The position numbers and the translations under genes are program-made. Shown piece after piece: positions 24,201-39,200 of a stretch of 64,000 nucleotides of DNA (its first letter is position 1; every line of letters starts with the position of its first letter). Source of the stretch: Callipepla californica brunnescens (taxonomy: Eukaryota; Chordata; Aves; Galliformes; Odontophoridae); contig JALIRH010000004.1 in the NCBI GenBank assembly GCA_023055505.1, positions 38,321,502-38,385,501 of the forward strand, in the 5' to 3' direction. The notes beneath the pieces were generated by a model. It was not told where the DNA came from and did no database searches. It saw only the letters and a list, made by a program, of their open reading frames with translations.

Positions 24201-27200
24201 TTAGCCTCATACATATCATTGGTGGCCATCAGCTTTCGTTTCATGATAGCAAGAGGCACATCAGGACTAGGAGTCAGGTCGTGGTGTTCTACAGGTGGCA
24301 GAGAAATGGGGACAGCCTTCTTCCCCATGCCCTGAAACTGCATCACTTTCATAGAGGAGATGCTCTGAAAGTTAGAAAGTAAATAAATAAACCACCAAGC
24401 ATTTCCAGTTGAATGCTTTGCTTGCTGTGCACTTCTAACTCTCTAAATCTCCTTTATTGAAAAAGGAACTCACAGGCTTGAAAATGTTTTTGTTTCTGAT
24501 TATCTGTTCATAAGATCAAAGCTGCGAAAAATCCCGGAACTTTTATTTCCAAATATCAGTGGAAGAAAGAACAGTCAGGTTAAATAACCTGATTTTTTTT
24601 AAGCAATTAGTCAATGCATTTCTATCAACACATTGAATAACAGGACTATTATAAATAACATGTCATCTCTTAGCCCATCCCATCCAAGGGAACAATGCAC
24701 TTCCTTAACATTATGTCAATAGTCATGACATGCCTGGAAGTGGTAACTATTGATATTACACTTGATTGATGTCAGGGCTTTTCTTGTGTATGATGAGCAG
24801 TTTCATTTTCAAATCAACTCTGTCAGACTGCTGTTTATTTTTGTTTTAAAGGGGAAAAAATGCATAGGGCAGAAAAGGATTTAAGGTATATCTGACCACT
24901 CAAATACATACTTTGTTCCCATACTGCATCACATGGCTGGTGTTGGTGCGCTTCTTCACCAGCTGAAACTGCTTGTGGAGTGTTTCTTTTCTTAGATCCT
25001 CCTGCGTAAAGAAACTTCCATGTGATCACAGCTATGTAAATTCAAAACCGTGTGGAAACCCCTGGAAAAGGTCGTGGCTAACAGTTTTCAGAAGGAAGTC
25101 GAGGGTAAGAGCTAAGAAAACTTCTAAACGCATAGAAGTAAAAAATGGAAATGAAGATTTGCCAGGATATTCTTTAATTGTTCTTAGTGATTTCTGTATT
25201 CCCAGCAAAAGGGCATGAAGGGAGGAGGCTAGTGTAAGAATTCTGACTTGTTTCACTATTACTGTTTTCCATTGTGCTAATGAATGGGTTAGCCACAGTT
25301 CAGTATTTAAGGCTCGCTGAAGCACAGATGAAACATATGGACCTGCCAAATTAAACAAAATCAGATATGCTAACTCAGATTAGTAAATTAAGGTGATGCA
25401 AACTTGAAACTAAAAACTAGTTGGTTACTAATCTTACTAATAAAAGGGAGCTTGTTACTAAAATAAATTTAGTTGCCCAAGGATTATATAGTTCTGAGTA
25501 GCAGTTAAATGCTTTTACCAACTCAGTTTGTTGACTTCAATCTCACATAAAAACATAAAATCTCCTAAAAGAACTATTTTTAAAGCCTAGTGATATTCGT
25601 GCATAGAAACGTACGAAATCTTATCTAGCAACCTACCATGTCTGAATCTTCCATCCAATTCACACTGTACCAGTCACCAAGATAAGTCTGCCTTTCATCA
25701 TCATAGTAACATGCATAAGATGACTCCCTGGGATTGGCAGCAGTTGTTGCATAAACTGTAAGACAAATGGAAAGTAGTTTTTGCAGTGTTGTTGTTGTTG
25801 TTTATTTTTTTTGTTTTGTTTAACATCCCATTTACTCCACAATTGAGCACTGTGGTGCATGTGATACATCCACTTAAGGATTTTGGCTTTCATTTACTTC
25901 TAAGTGGTGTGGAGAAGCTTATTAGTAATTCTGTTCAGTCAGCTTCTGTGCTGCTTTAAGAACTTATTATGTGGTCTGCAGTGTTTAAGCAAGAACATTC
26001 ACTTCTGGAGAGAAAAACACAGAGTACTTTCCGATAACTGCCTGACAATATTGTGCAGTCACAGGCTATACATTCATATTTCTGCTTACAGAAATGAGGA
26101 TTTATTCCCAAACTTGGAATAAATCCCACACATCTTTTGCTACCTTCTAAGTAATATTCTCTCCAGAAAATTGTTCTGCGTTAAGGGAAAAGCTCAAACA
26201 ACCTCTACGTGATCCATCTCCAACATTTCCTCAGTCAGTCCTCTCTTACACAACAAGTATTTTAAACATACCTTTACAGATACAAAAACAAAAGCTGTTC
26301 TGGCATATTGTCAAAGTCAACTCATGGCATGCTTGCATGAGTGGAGTCCAAGTTTCAAAAATGCATGTTTAATGCATAGTGATGTATAGTTAGTGTTGTT
26401 TTCACCCAGAATACTGGCACAGTTCAAAAGCCAAAAGTCTTAAATATTGTCTGTGTGCTAAAGCAGTGCCTTTAGCAGCCTTTAAAATGCTTATTAAGAA
26501 AGCACTTGTAGTTTATAACAAATGGTTACTTTTAGTTAAAAAAGCCTGAAGTTCAAAGTAAGCTGTAAGCTCACAACTGAAGGTTGGTAAGGACAGCTTC
26601 CAGTTCTAGCATAAGTTGCCAGTTTTCTGCCTTTGTAAATCAGTGGTAGAACTAGTGGTAAAACCAGCCACCAAACTGGAGATTTCTAATAGAATACATT
26701 TCAAAACATGCTGATTCACTGAGCATTATGAAACATCCTGTGTGAACATGCTGTAAATTCTTGACAAGTCTCTAAGTCTCAGTGGCTGCCAGCCAGGCTA
26801 CTCCAGGGCAAAAGTCCTTGGAAGCCATGATTTGCAGGTGGTTGGGTCTTCCCTGGAATCAGAGTTTCACGATGATGAAAAAGCCAGTGTCTGCTCTCCT
26901 GACTGTGGAGCAGAGCTTGAAAAGGTTCCCATTCCTCATACCAGTCAAGGCTAGGCTCCCAGCTCTGTAGTTTAGAAATTCTGAAAAACTGGGACTTCTG
27001 CTTCCTGGTATACTGCCCAAATCAGGGTGGCAAAATCATCTGTCATATCCTGATTTGTGTTAGAGGAGGAAACTGTCAGCAGGAACGACTGTTAATAATG
27101 CTGAAGCTGAGAAACTTTAGTGGTTACCAGTCAAGGACAACTACACAGTTCCTGAAAAGAACTTTTTCAACTTCTCATTTGCAGGAAACATAAAGTCTAG

Positions 27201-30200
27201 ATGATCTTTGTAGGACTCCAGAAATTTTTTAAATGGAGACTCTGAAATTTTTTAAATGAAACTCTCCATAAATGGAGAATGTAACCTTCTCTAAACCCTC
27301 CTAGGGATGCACATGGCACTTGAACCTATTCCTTATATAGTATCTTGCCTAGGACAGGTTGAGAAATCTATGTCCATTAAGTTAACTGATGGTTAACTCA
27401 CCGTTGATGTTGTCAGCCAAATGATTCATCATAGATCCAGACTCGCATGCTTCAATGTAAAACACCATCTATAAAATAAATCAGAGACCTTAATAAATTC
27501 CACAGGGAAACTGAGAGACTTCAGTGCTTTTCAGCTGCAGTTAGTTTAACTGAACTGATAACACTGAAACAAAACCTACTTGTAATGCTACAAAATAAAA
27601 AGGAAACAGATGATCTTTTCTCTTTTGGAGGCAGATCTAAACTATGTGTAAAAGGGAAAACAATTACAACAGAAAGATGCTATCAATCTCTATAGAATCC
27701 AGAGGGATCTACTGGCTAATGTACAAAGCACTTATCAAACACAGGTCAATCCTTAAGGCCTAGCAGTTTACCACTAGTGAATGTAGTAAATCTGGAACAA
27801 ACTACCATGTATGCATTCCAAAACACTCCCAACTATTCTAAATAAAGAATAAGCTGCTTTAAAAAATGCTACTACTAGATGTTAAAGGCTTGTCTTTCTG
27901 CTTAAAACTACTTGTAATGAAGTAAATACACAGAATTTTCTGATAAGAGGTACAGTCTTTTCAGCTATATTAGCAACTGATAGAGGAAAAAGAAGGCATT
28001 TATAAACTTCCTGTAGTAAAAGAGCAGTCTGAAGTAGCACAGAGAGTCAAGTATGCATCGTGAGGCTGTGATAGTTACAACTGTTGTTTCTCCCGTTGGT
28101 TATATTTATAAGTTATTAAGTGTCTGGACTTCATCTGTGCTGCATCAATTGCAAACATCCAGTAAAGATGGAAAGGGAAAATGTGCAGAACATCAGTCCC
28201 ATCAGTTACAAATTCTAATACAGATTTAATTGCATGGTACCAACTTCTTTGTGCTTTAAATTACTCTGGAAGTGAAGATAAATAGCTCTCTTCCATAGCA
28301 GCTGCTCATTAAATCATACAACTTCTAATAGGCTTGTTTACCTTTTGGTACTTCTTGTGATGATACATGTACCAAATGGTCTTGTTCAAGTCCTTCACGT
28401 GAAGCTGTAAGATAAGAAGGGACACAACTCGTTTAATAGAAACAACTACTGTTATGAATATGTTTATCACTTCACCTTTAACAAATCCAGTGTCTTGTAC
28501 ATCTGAAACATAATGTTCTAGTATTTACCACTGGAAAAGATAGCTGATGGTGCCAAATGACAAGATTCATGCAGCGCACTGGAAAGCAAGGCCTAACTAT
28601 GTGAAAAAAAAACAGGGATGATGAAGAGCACATGGCTCCTTTTCTCCCTCCAGTCCCTGACGTGGCAGTGCATTGAATACTTTAGAGTTTTAGATGTATT
28701 ACTTAGTATTTTAGTATGTCACTAGAAAGATTTTTTTTTTTATGACAAACTCCAAAGAAGTCCCCCCTAAATGCTTACATCATCATCAGGAAAAGCTAGA
28801 AGTCCTGGAGCTCCATGGTCAGTGAAATAAACAAATACATGATCCTTGGGACCACTGTGAAGAGAAAAATTAGACAAATTCCTTTTAATCACTCCAACCT
28901 AATCTTTACTACAGCAAGTATCATCTGCTGCTCAATACCAAGGCACATCAACATTTGAAAATAAGGCATCTGAAACACCTTATGTGCTTGATAGCAATTT
29001 TTCCTTCCAAAACATGCTACTCTGAGTGCTTTTGAGAAGAGATGAGTGTCTAGAAGAGGAATAACATCAGGTATATGCGGGTAGTGTCTGTGGTTCTGCA
29101 GTCCCTCAAGCACAGGGCTGGTTAATTAGAGTTCATGTTTCAAATCATAAACCAATTGCTGGTTAGGTTGGGGCTGGCAGTTGGCAGGAGTACAACTGTT
29201 TTGCCTATTATACGCTCATGAGTGCTGGTTCCCTGAAGCCTGCGGTTGATTTTTCTCTCTAAATCAAACAGATAATGTCTGGCTGATGTGAGGTTCTTGC
29301 TCTAACAGCAAAATCTGCAAAGGGATTTTGCTTTTAATCTGCATTCAGGGATGTTTTAAATAAAATGCACAAACAGATTGGAAGGAGTCCCCAAGCCAGG
29401 TTTCTGCCTGGCCAATAACTGGCTGGTTAGGGAACAACCTAGAAAACAATCTAGAAGGCTTCTGAGCAGAGGGTAATTGAGTTCTTTTCCCATCCATGAG
29501 CAGAATTCAGGGCGCTGACTGAAATTCACACAACAAAGCCTGAAGAAGGGTTTGGGAGGTATTTGTCTGCCGCTCTTGGCTGTGAGGGCAAAGAATTGAT
29601 GAAATGTAAATAACTAAGACTTTTTTTTTAATCAGGGTTCAAGCTGTTTTCTTGAGTAGCTAAGTGTCTTTGGCCTCTGCATAGCCGCTCCTTTATGTGA
29701 CTTAGAACTCCAGGGTTTTACAAGTGAGGTGTGTTCTGAAGTATGCTTTTTTTAAGAGGCTGAAGAATGCTTTATATTCTGGCTCATTCCAGCTACTAGA
29801 AATGAACAAACTAGTACCTGTACAGCAATTTATTAGCTTCTTGCCTATGTGACTTGCATATATTTTCTATCTCACTTCTTCAGGAATATGAACAATTGAG
29901 AGCAGCAGATTATTCAAGTATTGTCCTGCTCTTCAATTGCTTTTATTTTTCACAATTCTGGAACAGGACTCTTCTGTTTCATTGCTTTGTCTCTAAAATG
30001 AACTGTTGGATGAAGACAGGCACTTATACAATTTTTATTTAACTAGGCTAGTACTTTCAGAGGGTCAAATTTAAATTTAACTTTTTTTTTTTCAAGAAAT
30101 ACAGTATGTAGGAAAATGACAAATGTGAAAAATATCACTAGTAGTACTCAGAAATATAATATATCTCAGAAAATATGCATCATTATTTCACACTGTAGAT

Positions 30201-33200
30201 ATAAATGAATGAATTACACCAGGTATCTTTTTAGAAGGTCTTCCAATTATGCCCTCAAATAGATTGCTTTATTATTGATTCAACTAAGTTCTATAAGCCT
30301 TTATAAACTACACTCATTAATTGCTGATATTCTACTTGACCAGTCTATCATTTATTAATGCTCATATATTTGAATATTGCCAAATATAGGAATGTTTGTC
30401 CAACTAAGCTGACAAACACTTTAAACTACAAATCCATTAATAAGTAAGGCTACGCTACTTTTTGAGCCTCAAAGACATTTTGCATTAAATATAAACCATA
30501 ATTCCATTTCATTACATTCAAAGCTTAAATATCTCTGCCCCTCTGCCACTGACTGCTATCTCTTACCACTTCACTTATAAAACTGTTAGTGTATGTCAAA
30601 CCAAGCCTTAGCAAACTCTCTTCAGAGGTCTGCAAGCCTTAAGAAAATTCTCTTCTTATAGATCATCTTTAAAAACAAACAAAAAAACAGTTTAAATGAT
30701 ATATGCCTTAATATATTAATAGAGCTGACAGTGTTGTCAAAGACTTTTTACACCTTCTGCTATTCTGGACTCACTACCAGTAAAACATTTCTAATTTGCC
30801 TTTTTTTTTTTTTTTTTTTTTTTTTAATCCATACTGCTGTACAATATACATGCAATTATTTTCTGAATGAAATTTCTCTTACCTTTTCAATACTTTTCCT
30901 GATCCCACCCCCTTCACTGCTTCTGCATCCCCTCTGAGAACAGCAAGGAAATTCTTTGGAGTAACATCCTAAAAACGTAAGAGGATTTAAATTAAATGAG
31001 ATTATTATCATTTTTTTTTTTTAATCAACAAAATCTGTATTTAGTAAGAGAGCTTCTGAAAACTTCAACCTGTGTCTGGCTGGCAAGTTTAGCTGGTCAG
31101 ATATTGGAGAACAATTTTCTGTACTGTTCATATTCTGAAAGTAATTTGCCTTCTGATACTTGAGCAGTTTAAAAGAAGAATGCAAGTCAAATTCAAAATG
31201 CAGTCTTGTATTAGAATGAGGATTTACTTATTCTGTATAGTTATCACTAGAATTCTCTGTCACTGTTCCTACTTAAATTTCCAGGGATAATGCAGTCATA
31301 TCTCTACTATGGAGCTCAATGGTTATAGCTTCTTGAGATTTATGTGTTTATTTTTTATTTATTTATGTGTTGTTTCTTTAAGCACATACTAGTATCCTCT
31401 GGAATTTTAAAAAATCCCAGAAGACATCATTTACTATTAATTTCAGCTTCAGAGGCAGTTTCCAGTCTTGAACCTAGCACCCCAACTGCAGGGTTGCATG
31501 AACAGACCATATTAGCCACTGATGACTCACTCGGATACCAAATCACAAAATCACTTAGTGACTGCATTACTTTTCTGATTTAATGAAAGTTAGGCTTGCA
31601 CAGCTGTTCTTCAGATTGAATTCAAACATTTTTGTATGAAAGACAATGTGAGGATTTACTTTTATGACCACTACTCCAAACACCTAGTGTTTACATTTAC
31701 CTTACGAACAATGAGCTTCGTGCCAAACCACACAGATGAGTAAGCTGAAGGCTTTATACTACATGTATTTTCATGTGTAATGTACAGATTAAGAGTATTT
31801 ATCCACAATACTGGTTAAAGTTGAACTGAAATGGAACTTCATTCCTACCTCCTTTGTATAGTCCTTGGGCACTCCAGCATACACATCTGTTCCATTAGGT
31901 CTGTTGATGACAATGCCTTTTGTTGGATTTCTGAAAGTTTAAAGCAGTATAAATACAAAGAATTAGTAATGTACCATACAACAACTAGGACATTTGAAAT
32001 GGTTTCCTTTCAGGCCAGCTTGCTTTTGAGGGAGTATGAACAGTAGTACCATGTATTCTTGAATGATCACAGGATAAAAAGGCCTTTTCATTTCATTCAC
32101 TTCACATGTTCAGTTTAGGTGTCCTTACTCTCAGAGTACCTGCAAGTATCCTAACCCAGATCATGTAGATTAAGTATATAGGCAGGTGGTTTGTTATATT
32201 ATCTCTCTGCTATCACTCCTTCCTTTAATTCCTTTTATTCTCTGATCCCACTTCTGCTATGCATGTGATATCTGCTGAAGTTGTCTCAGAATTAGAGACT
32301 GTATAAGCAAACCATTTCACACAGAAAACAACGATATGCTGTATAGGCAGTGGTCAAGGATGGGTCACGTACACTTCTCTATCCAGTGCACTTTCTGGAG
32401 ATTTGATATGCGGCTCATAGGCTCTTCTCAAAAGGATGTAGAGATTCCCTACATTCATGCTTTTAGGTTATCTGCTGCAAACTGTTGTGCCTGGGAGGCA
32501 AGATCCCTTGCTCTCGTAACAATGAAGAACTGACAAGGAGCTCTAAAGTCCTCAGAGCCATAACAGATGTTGAGATGTGAAGCAATGCTTAGGAAAGCTC
32601 ACATGCATATCCCAAAGCAGATCTAAAGTGCTGATGGACAAAACATCTCTGTGCATATCTCAGGCAGTTTTAAAAGCTCTTCTTATAAAACTACTACAAA
32701 CTCAAAATATACTCCTATAAATACGGCATATTTGTAGAAAACATGGTTTGTTACCAGCATATATTCACTACTTACTCATCGTTATCAGCAATGTCATCAT
32801 ACATCATGACAATTATCTGTTCATCTGGAATTCCATTCCTGTGTACGATCTGGTAAGCGTGGCACACATCTGCCTGTAACAAAGCAGGTCTTCATTAATA
32901 GCTTTAACAGAGACTTCACACTGAGAACAAAAAAAAATGGCTTTGTGGACCACAGACCAGGCTATTGTTCGAAAGGAATTCCATCCTAGTACTTTCATTT
33001 CAATTATAAGAGATTGAGTATTGCTAGAAGACTGAAATGCAGATGTAAGAGAAAAAAACAATTTTGGATTACAAGAAATGGTTGTAGTAACAATTAAGAC
33101 TAGGATTAAAACTGCTCCTGCTTACCAGTTTAAAATCTCTATTCAAACACAATCCAGCAGTTACTTGCAAACGAATAAAGACAACAAAATTTAACAAAAG

Positions 33201-36200
33201 GTCCTCAGCAACGTTCTGTGTTGTGCAAGGAAATCTGAAAGAAAAACTTGCCCACAGACAGATCCAAAGTGTGCTGAGCAGAGGAAGAAAGAGCTGGACT
33301 TCCAACAATTTCAATTAGTCCTGCACCAAGCCTGCATGGCTAAGCATCAAAAACTACCTGTGCCTGAAACAAGTATAGCTTACTAATAGCAATTCTGCAA
33401 AGACTTTTGTTCTACTAAATGAGAATTGATTAACCAACAATTCCTTCTTAATTATATATTTCTTGTACAGTAACACTGAAGCATATTCAGGGCAAGGAAA
33501 CATTTTCACAGAAACCAGAATTACAGAATTCAGGCTCTTTTCCTGACTCATACAGGATGTGAATAAGCAGATTTTCTTTACAGAACTACTTTCTGATGGC
33601 ACAGAAATAACAATAGTCATTAAAACAATATTACAGTAGAGTATGAAATTCTATCAGAAAATACATGTTGTTTTTCTTTTAGACTTGCAGTCTGTCAATG
33701 ACTGAATGGGTTATTAGCATTTGCATTTGCAAATTGTGCATATTTAACAGGAGAAATCTCACCTAAAAAAATTCAAACTTTATATGCAAGCTGGAAACAA
33801 GCTTTAAAACCTACTTCTGCTAAACTCATTTAATTTACTGATTTACACACCAAACTGAAGTGGCTTAAGTGGACCTCCATATGCTTAGTTTGTTTAGATG
33901 CATTACTGACTTCCACTAGTTTAATTTAAAGGACTTCAAAATCCTGCTGTTCTCGTCTCATGTAGCTGGAAGAAGAGGGTAGTTGTGCAAGACTACAAAG
34001 GGTGAGGCACATTCAATCTTAATGAAGTCTCCCAGAGGAAAATCTGTCCACGTGACTAACTCTGGGTGTTAAACTATCCTTACTAAAGCAGTTTTACTTC
34101 CTACAACGCAGGTCAGGGTAGGTTCTCTCCCTCCTGTCTCAAACTATTTCCACTGCATATGGTTCTCAGTTTCCTTGTACAGCATTATGGAAGCCGCTGC
34201 CACAAAAGGCACAGGTTAAAGTGAGTTACAGATGGTATCACATGCAACACAAAACAGCTGAGAGCAGACTTGAGTAAACATATATTTGATTTTCAGTAGC
34301 AAGTCAGGCAAAAGTGGTAGAAAACACTAATGAAGCATCTCTGCATGAACTGATGAGTCGATGGATCACAGATCTCTCACCCTAAAGACATAGTATGTGT
34401 CTTCTGTTAGGCTGATAGACACAGCTACTGGCTAGCAACACCAGGAAATGCTTAGGCATGTTGTGGAATATTCACATAACCAACACGTGTCTACAGACAA
34501 TATGGCTGGCCTGTAGAGACTTATGAGGTGTTTTAAATCAATACCAAAGTGCCCCCAAATTAGTTCAGTATTGTAATTGCATGCTATTGTCTTTTTTTTT
34601 TTCTTTGTCTACTCTTCATTCTGATACACTGTTTGCTCAATGTATCTTGTCTTACATAGATCTTGATGTTAAATTTAAAAGGGCTAAATTATTCAGTGCA
34701 GATGGAAAACACCCAATTTGTTCAATTCTTGTCAACCTTATTGTATTCCTGCTTGGATTTTGGCCCAACCTTTTAAGGCTTCTGCTATGCAACAGCGTGT
34801 CTTCTGGCAGTGTAGTGATATCACCAACATAGGCTGTAATAGCAAAAAATATGTTTTGCTGCTAAAACTCCCTTATGTTAAGTAGAATAGTTCTGAGGAA
34901 ATGTTTTTGTGTGTGTAGTTAGCTGACCAGACCGGACACCTTTGATGTTGGTCACATGCTCTTCTCCTTCCCTCCCATATACTGAAAAACAATCTCTATA
35001 AAACCAGAATAGAAACAGCCAGCTGCTAGCATAGGAAGGCATTTGTGAACCTACAGTATTTCCTGTCATCAGTAAGTGCCTGTAAGTATTGTTGTTGAGC
35101 CTTGCTTCTTACAGAAATATTTTTGTAGCATAGCTAAACATGGAAACTACTCTGAAAGAGACAGCTAATATTGTTCCAGGTCTCCTATTGGTATCATTCT
35201 TGTTGTTTTAGTACATGATATGAATTCTATGAACATTTACTGTATAAAATCATCACTAAAAGCAAGCCATGCTTTTGTGATCGTGATTTGGTGTGGCTAG
35301 GGGCAAAGATGAGAGATAAAGAACAATCATACAGCTGCTACTACTCAACTGTGCCCAGCTGCCAGCTGTAATGGAAACTGTTAATGGGATGGTTCAGACT
35401 TTGTATCCCCCTGTTACTCCAAACTTGTTGCTAAATCAGCAAATTCCTACCTAATGTCTTTGCTGAAATCCACTTAAATAATTAACTCTTGTATCTTAAA
35501 AGCAAGCCAGTCAGGTGGAATCCCTCCTCTTTACTGGGATGATAACAAGAAATGCCAATCACCCTGACTCTTTTTTCACAGAGCTCTTTAAAACATTCAA
35601 GTAACAGAGCTTTCGAGTAGACTTGTATTTATTTATTTATTTATTTGAAAAATCAAGTTGTTTCATAGGAAATATTTATGTGGGTACATACTAAGTGAAA
35701 AAAAAAATAAGAAAAAAGAAAAGTTTAGATCATCCTGATTTGGTGACCATCTCACTTCAGGCATCAGACAGAAAACAAGTGCCTGTAAGGCATGAATCTC
35801 AAGTACTGATAAATGCAACCGATGTTTATTGTTGGGTCTTTTTTTCCCTTTATTTGCCTGCATTTGAGGTTTGCACCACTAAGAGTGGATCCCAACCACT
35901 GAAGCCTTAGGAGTTTTGGATTTGCTGAGGTTCCAGGTACAAACTCACAGTTCACAGAGACAGCAGAGTCTCTACAGTCTTGATACTGATGGTGTGTACA
36001 GCATACAACAGTGGACTCATTTCCCTATAAGCTTTCAGGTATGATGTTAGACTGTAAAAGGAGGGAGCAAAGATCACACCTTCAAACCCGTGTGGTCACA
36101 GGAACAACTCCTGCTACCAGGCTCCTACTGTGGAAGGCAACAGAGAGCACACAGACTTGAGTGTGGACAGAATACAAAGCAACAAAAACAAAAGGTGTAA

Positions 36201-39200
36201 CACAAACAAATGGCATGATTTATTAACTGTGCCCTGAAGAGCTGAACTGGGCAACGGAAACCCAGCCATGTGCCCACCTGGACTCAGGTTACAAAGGGAT
36301 ATCACAAGGGACACTTAGGAAATAGCACCCTGACTGTGATGAGCAACTGGCGCACTAAGTAACCACCTGCAGGAAGATTCACATCTACAAACTTATTTTT
36401 ACACAAGCTAGAACAGAGAGGTTCTGAGGAAGAAAAGTGACAGTGGAAGGAAAGCACATTACAGTACGATTTATTTTCTTCTGCAATTTGGAAAGAAGAA
36501 TGGCAAAGAACTGAATCTGTAATCCTGGAGCACTGCTTAGTTTCTGTCAGTACAAGTATTATTCTACTGAAAATAGTATGTTCACCATGGAACAATTTCC
36601 ACCATGGATGAAGCACAGAACTGGAAGTTCAAGCCCTATTCATGGTTTCATTGCATGTGATGAGCAAGCCATTCAGCACAGTGCTTTTGCATCCACAGCT
36701 GGAAATGCAGGAGCACTAACATACACAGAGCATGGCAATCAGCCTGCATAACATGTCTAAAAGTCTGTAATGACTCCTGAGGTCTCCCTTAGTACCTTGC
36801 CTCCTCTTTACAACTTTGCAAGTTTTAAATATTTGATACCCAAGGCACCCCCTTGTTGAACTGCACTTTGCAGCATGCACACAGTGCATTCCCCATGAGT
36901 TAGCTAGTGGGTGCATGTATACATCTTCCCTCCGTGGAGGTGGGACATGAGATGCAGCTAGACAAGACCGTACAGGCTTCAGACAGCCCGCATCCTCTGG
37001 GAATTCAACCTTTTCTAACAAACTAGAGGTATAAGAGGCATACTGTCTCACCCAGAACAGGTAAAGCCAGAACTCAATACAATTCTGAAGGATCCTGCTC
37101 ACAAACTTCTAATACTGATTTCATAACTTTGACAGGATTACTAGCAGTGGTCTCATTTCCTTTTTTTTTTTTTTTTTTAATTTAGCAAATGCAAATACTA
37201 ATCCTGAAGCAAAAGGAAAGGTTAAAATACAGACATTTCTAGGATTTAAATTCAGTATCTGGCATTGCAGATATTTTGCAGTTAGTTGACATTCTTTTTA
37301 AATTGAAGGCATTCAAAAAAAAAACCTCTGTTGTTAGCTTTCTAACCTTGAAAAGGTTACTTAACTGACTGCTAAGCGCGACCACACTTGCAATGTAAAT
37401 GTCAAATTCTGACTTATCATCAGACAAATACTTGGGTGAGCATCTTGTGTTCTTCATTACCCCCTTATACAAAGCGGATAAACTTAGTACTGAAGACCTA
37501 CCAGCAGAAAGGTTAAAAGCTCTATGCCAGAGCAACTGTAGAAAAGGAATTACCATGAACCACAGCTTTAAAAAAGTAATTTTATATAAAGAACGAATGT
37601 TGCAGTATTAACTCCCCTTCACGGAAGAGAGCCAGAGAGACCAGTTATACACAGTACCAATAACTTACCTCGGAATAATTATATTTAAACATGCTAGGAA
37701 GGGAAGTGACCAAGTACAACGCTTGTATTTTTGTAATTGCTTTCTGTTGAGATTTCAACTTTTAAAAATCTCATTTTTTCACGTTTAATTCCACCTCCGT
37801 GGAATCACATCAAGTGATTGTTACAGAGCAACAAGATGACACAACCCCCAAAACCAGTTTGTCCAATCCCTCAGCCAGCTTTTGTCAGTAACAGGTTCTT
37901 CCTCAAATGTAACAACGTTGTCAGGGTGGTTCACTTGGCTTTAATCTCATCACTGCACTGAAAGCATCAAACTGATTACAAGCTGAGGGGAAGAGAGGAA
38001 TGAACACAAAGCCCAGTGCACGCAACACACAGAAGTTTCTTTCCCGGTTGCAACAAAGGGAGAAGATAAGGTCTATCTAGCTTGTACAGGCAGCTCAATT
38101 AAAAATGTTTAATCCTAACAAGTTTTGGCTTCAGAAAGTCAGTTCTGATAGACGTACTCAGTCTATACCACACAGCCTAAATTCTGAAATGCTGATTTTG
38201 TACACTAGTATGTCAAAACCAGCAACAGCCTAGTAAAATGTTTTTCTAGCAGTTAAAAACATACAAAGGTATACCTAAGTCATTATAAAATTGGCCGTGT
38301 TCTCCAAAGAAGCAAGATAAGTGTTCCAAGTTCAAAGTAAGGACCTGTTTAAATGGTCCTTGTTTATGTTTAAAGGGACACGTTTAAATGAAGATGAACC
38401 TGTTAAGGGGACTGCCCAAGAACTCCCTGAAGGGAAAAAATGCTGTAGTCTCCTGACTGCTAATTACAAAAGTCCTGAATTTAATCAGAGTTAAGTCACA
38501 GTCCCATCTGTCCTGACACTTGCTCACGCCAGTGGTGACAACACAGGAGTTCCTGTTTCCTTTCCTTCTCTTTCAGCCCTGCATCCCAGAGCACTGAATT
38601 CTTCTTGTGGCAGCATAAGTCTGAGACCATGCTGTAGAATACAGCTAGCAAAAACCTTAAAGGAATCCTTGTCCTCCACAAAATCCCAGAAAATGTTGTA
38701 TATATACAGCTTTAGCTGAGTTTTCAATTGTGGAGAATGGAAGATTCTTTTTGTAATTAAGCTTATGAGAAAAAGCAGACAGAAACATGCATGTCTCTCA
38801 AAATAAGGTTTAATTCTAGACACCACTTATCTTCAAGTTGGAATCAAACCTTCTAGCATGTTAATATTTAGCCCAAATGATACAGGTCTCACAATATACA
38901 GAAGCGTGACTAGAGGAAGAATACTGCTCCTACTGCTAATGACAACTTTTGAAAAGATGAAAGGCTGGACAAAGTTGTAAACAAAGAACTCAAACAGTAA
39001 GTGGAAAATGAAGGGTAATTATTGGGTGAGAATAACAAGACAAGGCCAGACTACACATGAACCTTGTTAGTATTCTTTTACAATACTCCACACGCTCCTG
39101 GAAACTCAGAAGCAGAAGCACTTGCCTAATCGATCTAAGCCTGAACTAGTCTAGGCAGCGGCCAACTCCCTGCGAGTCCCAGAGCAGGCATTTTGTGGAG

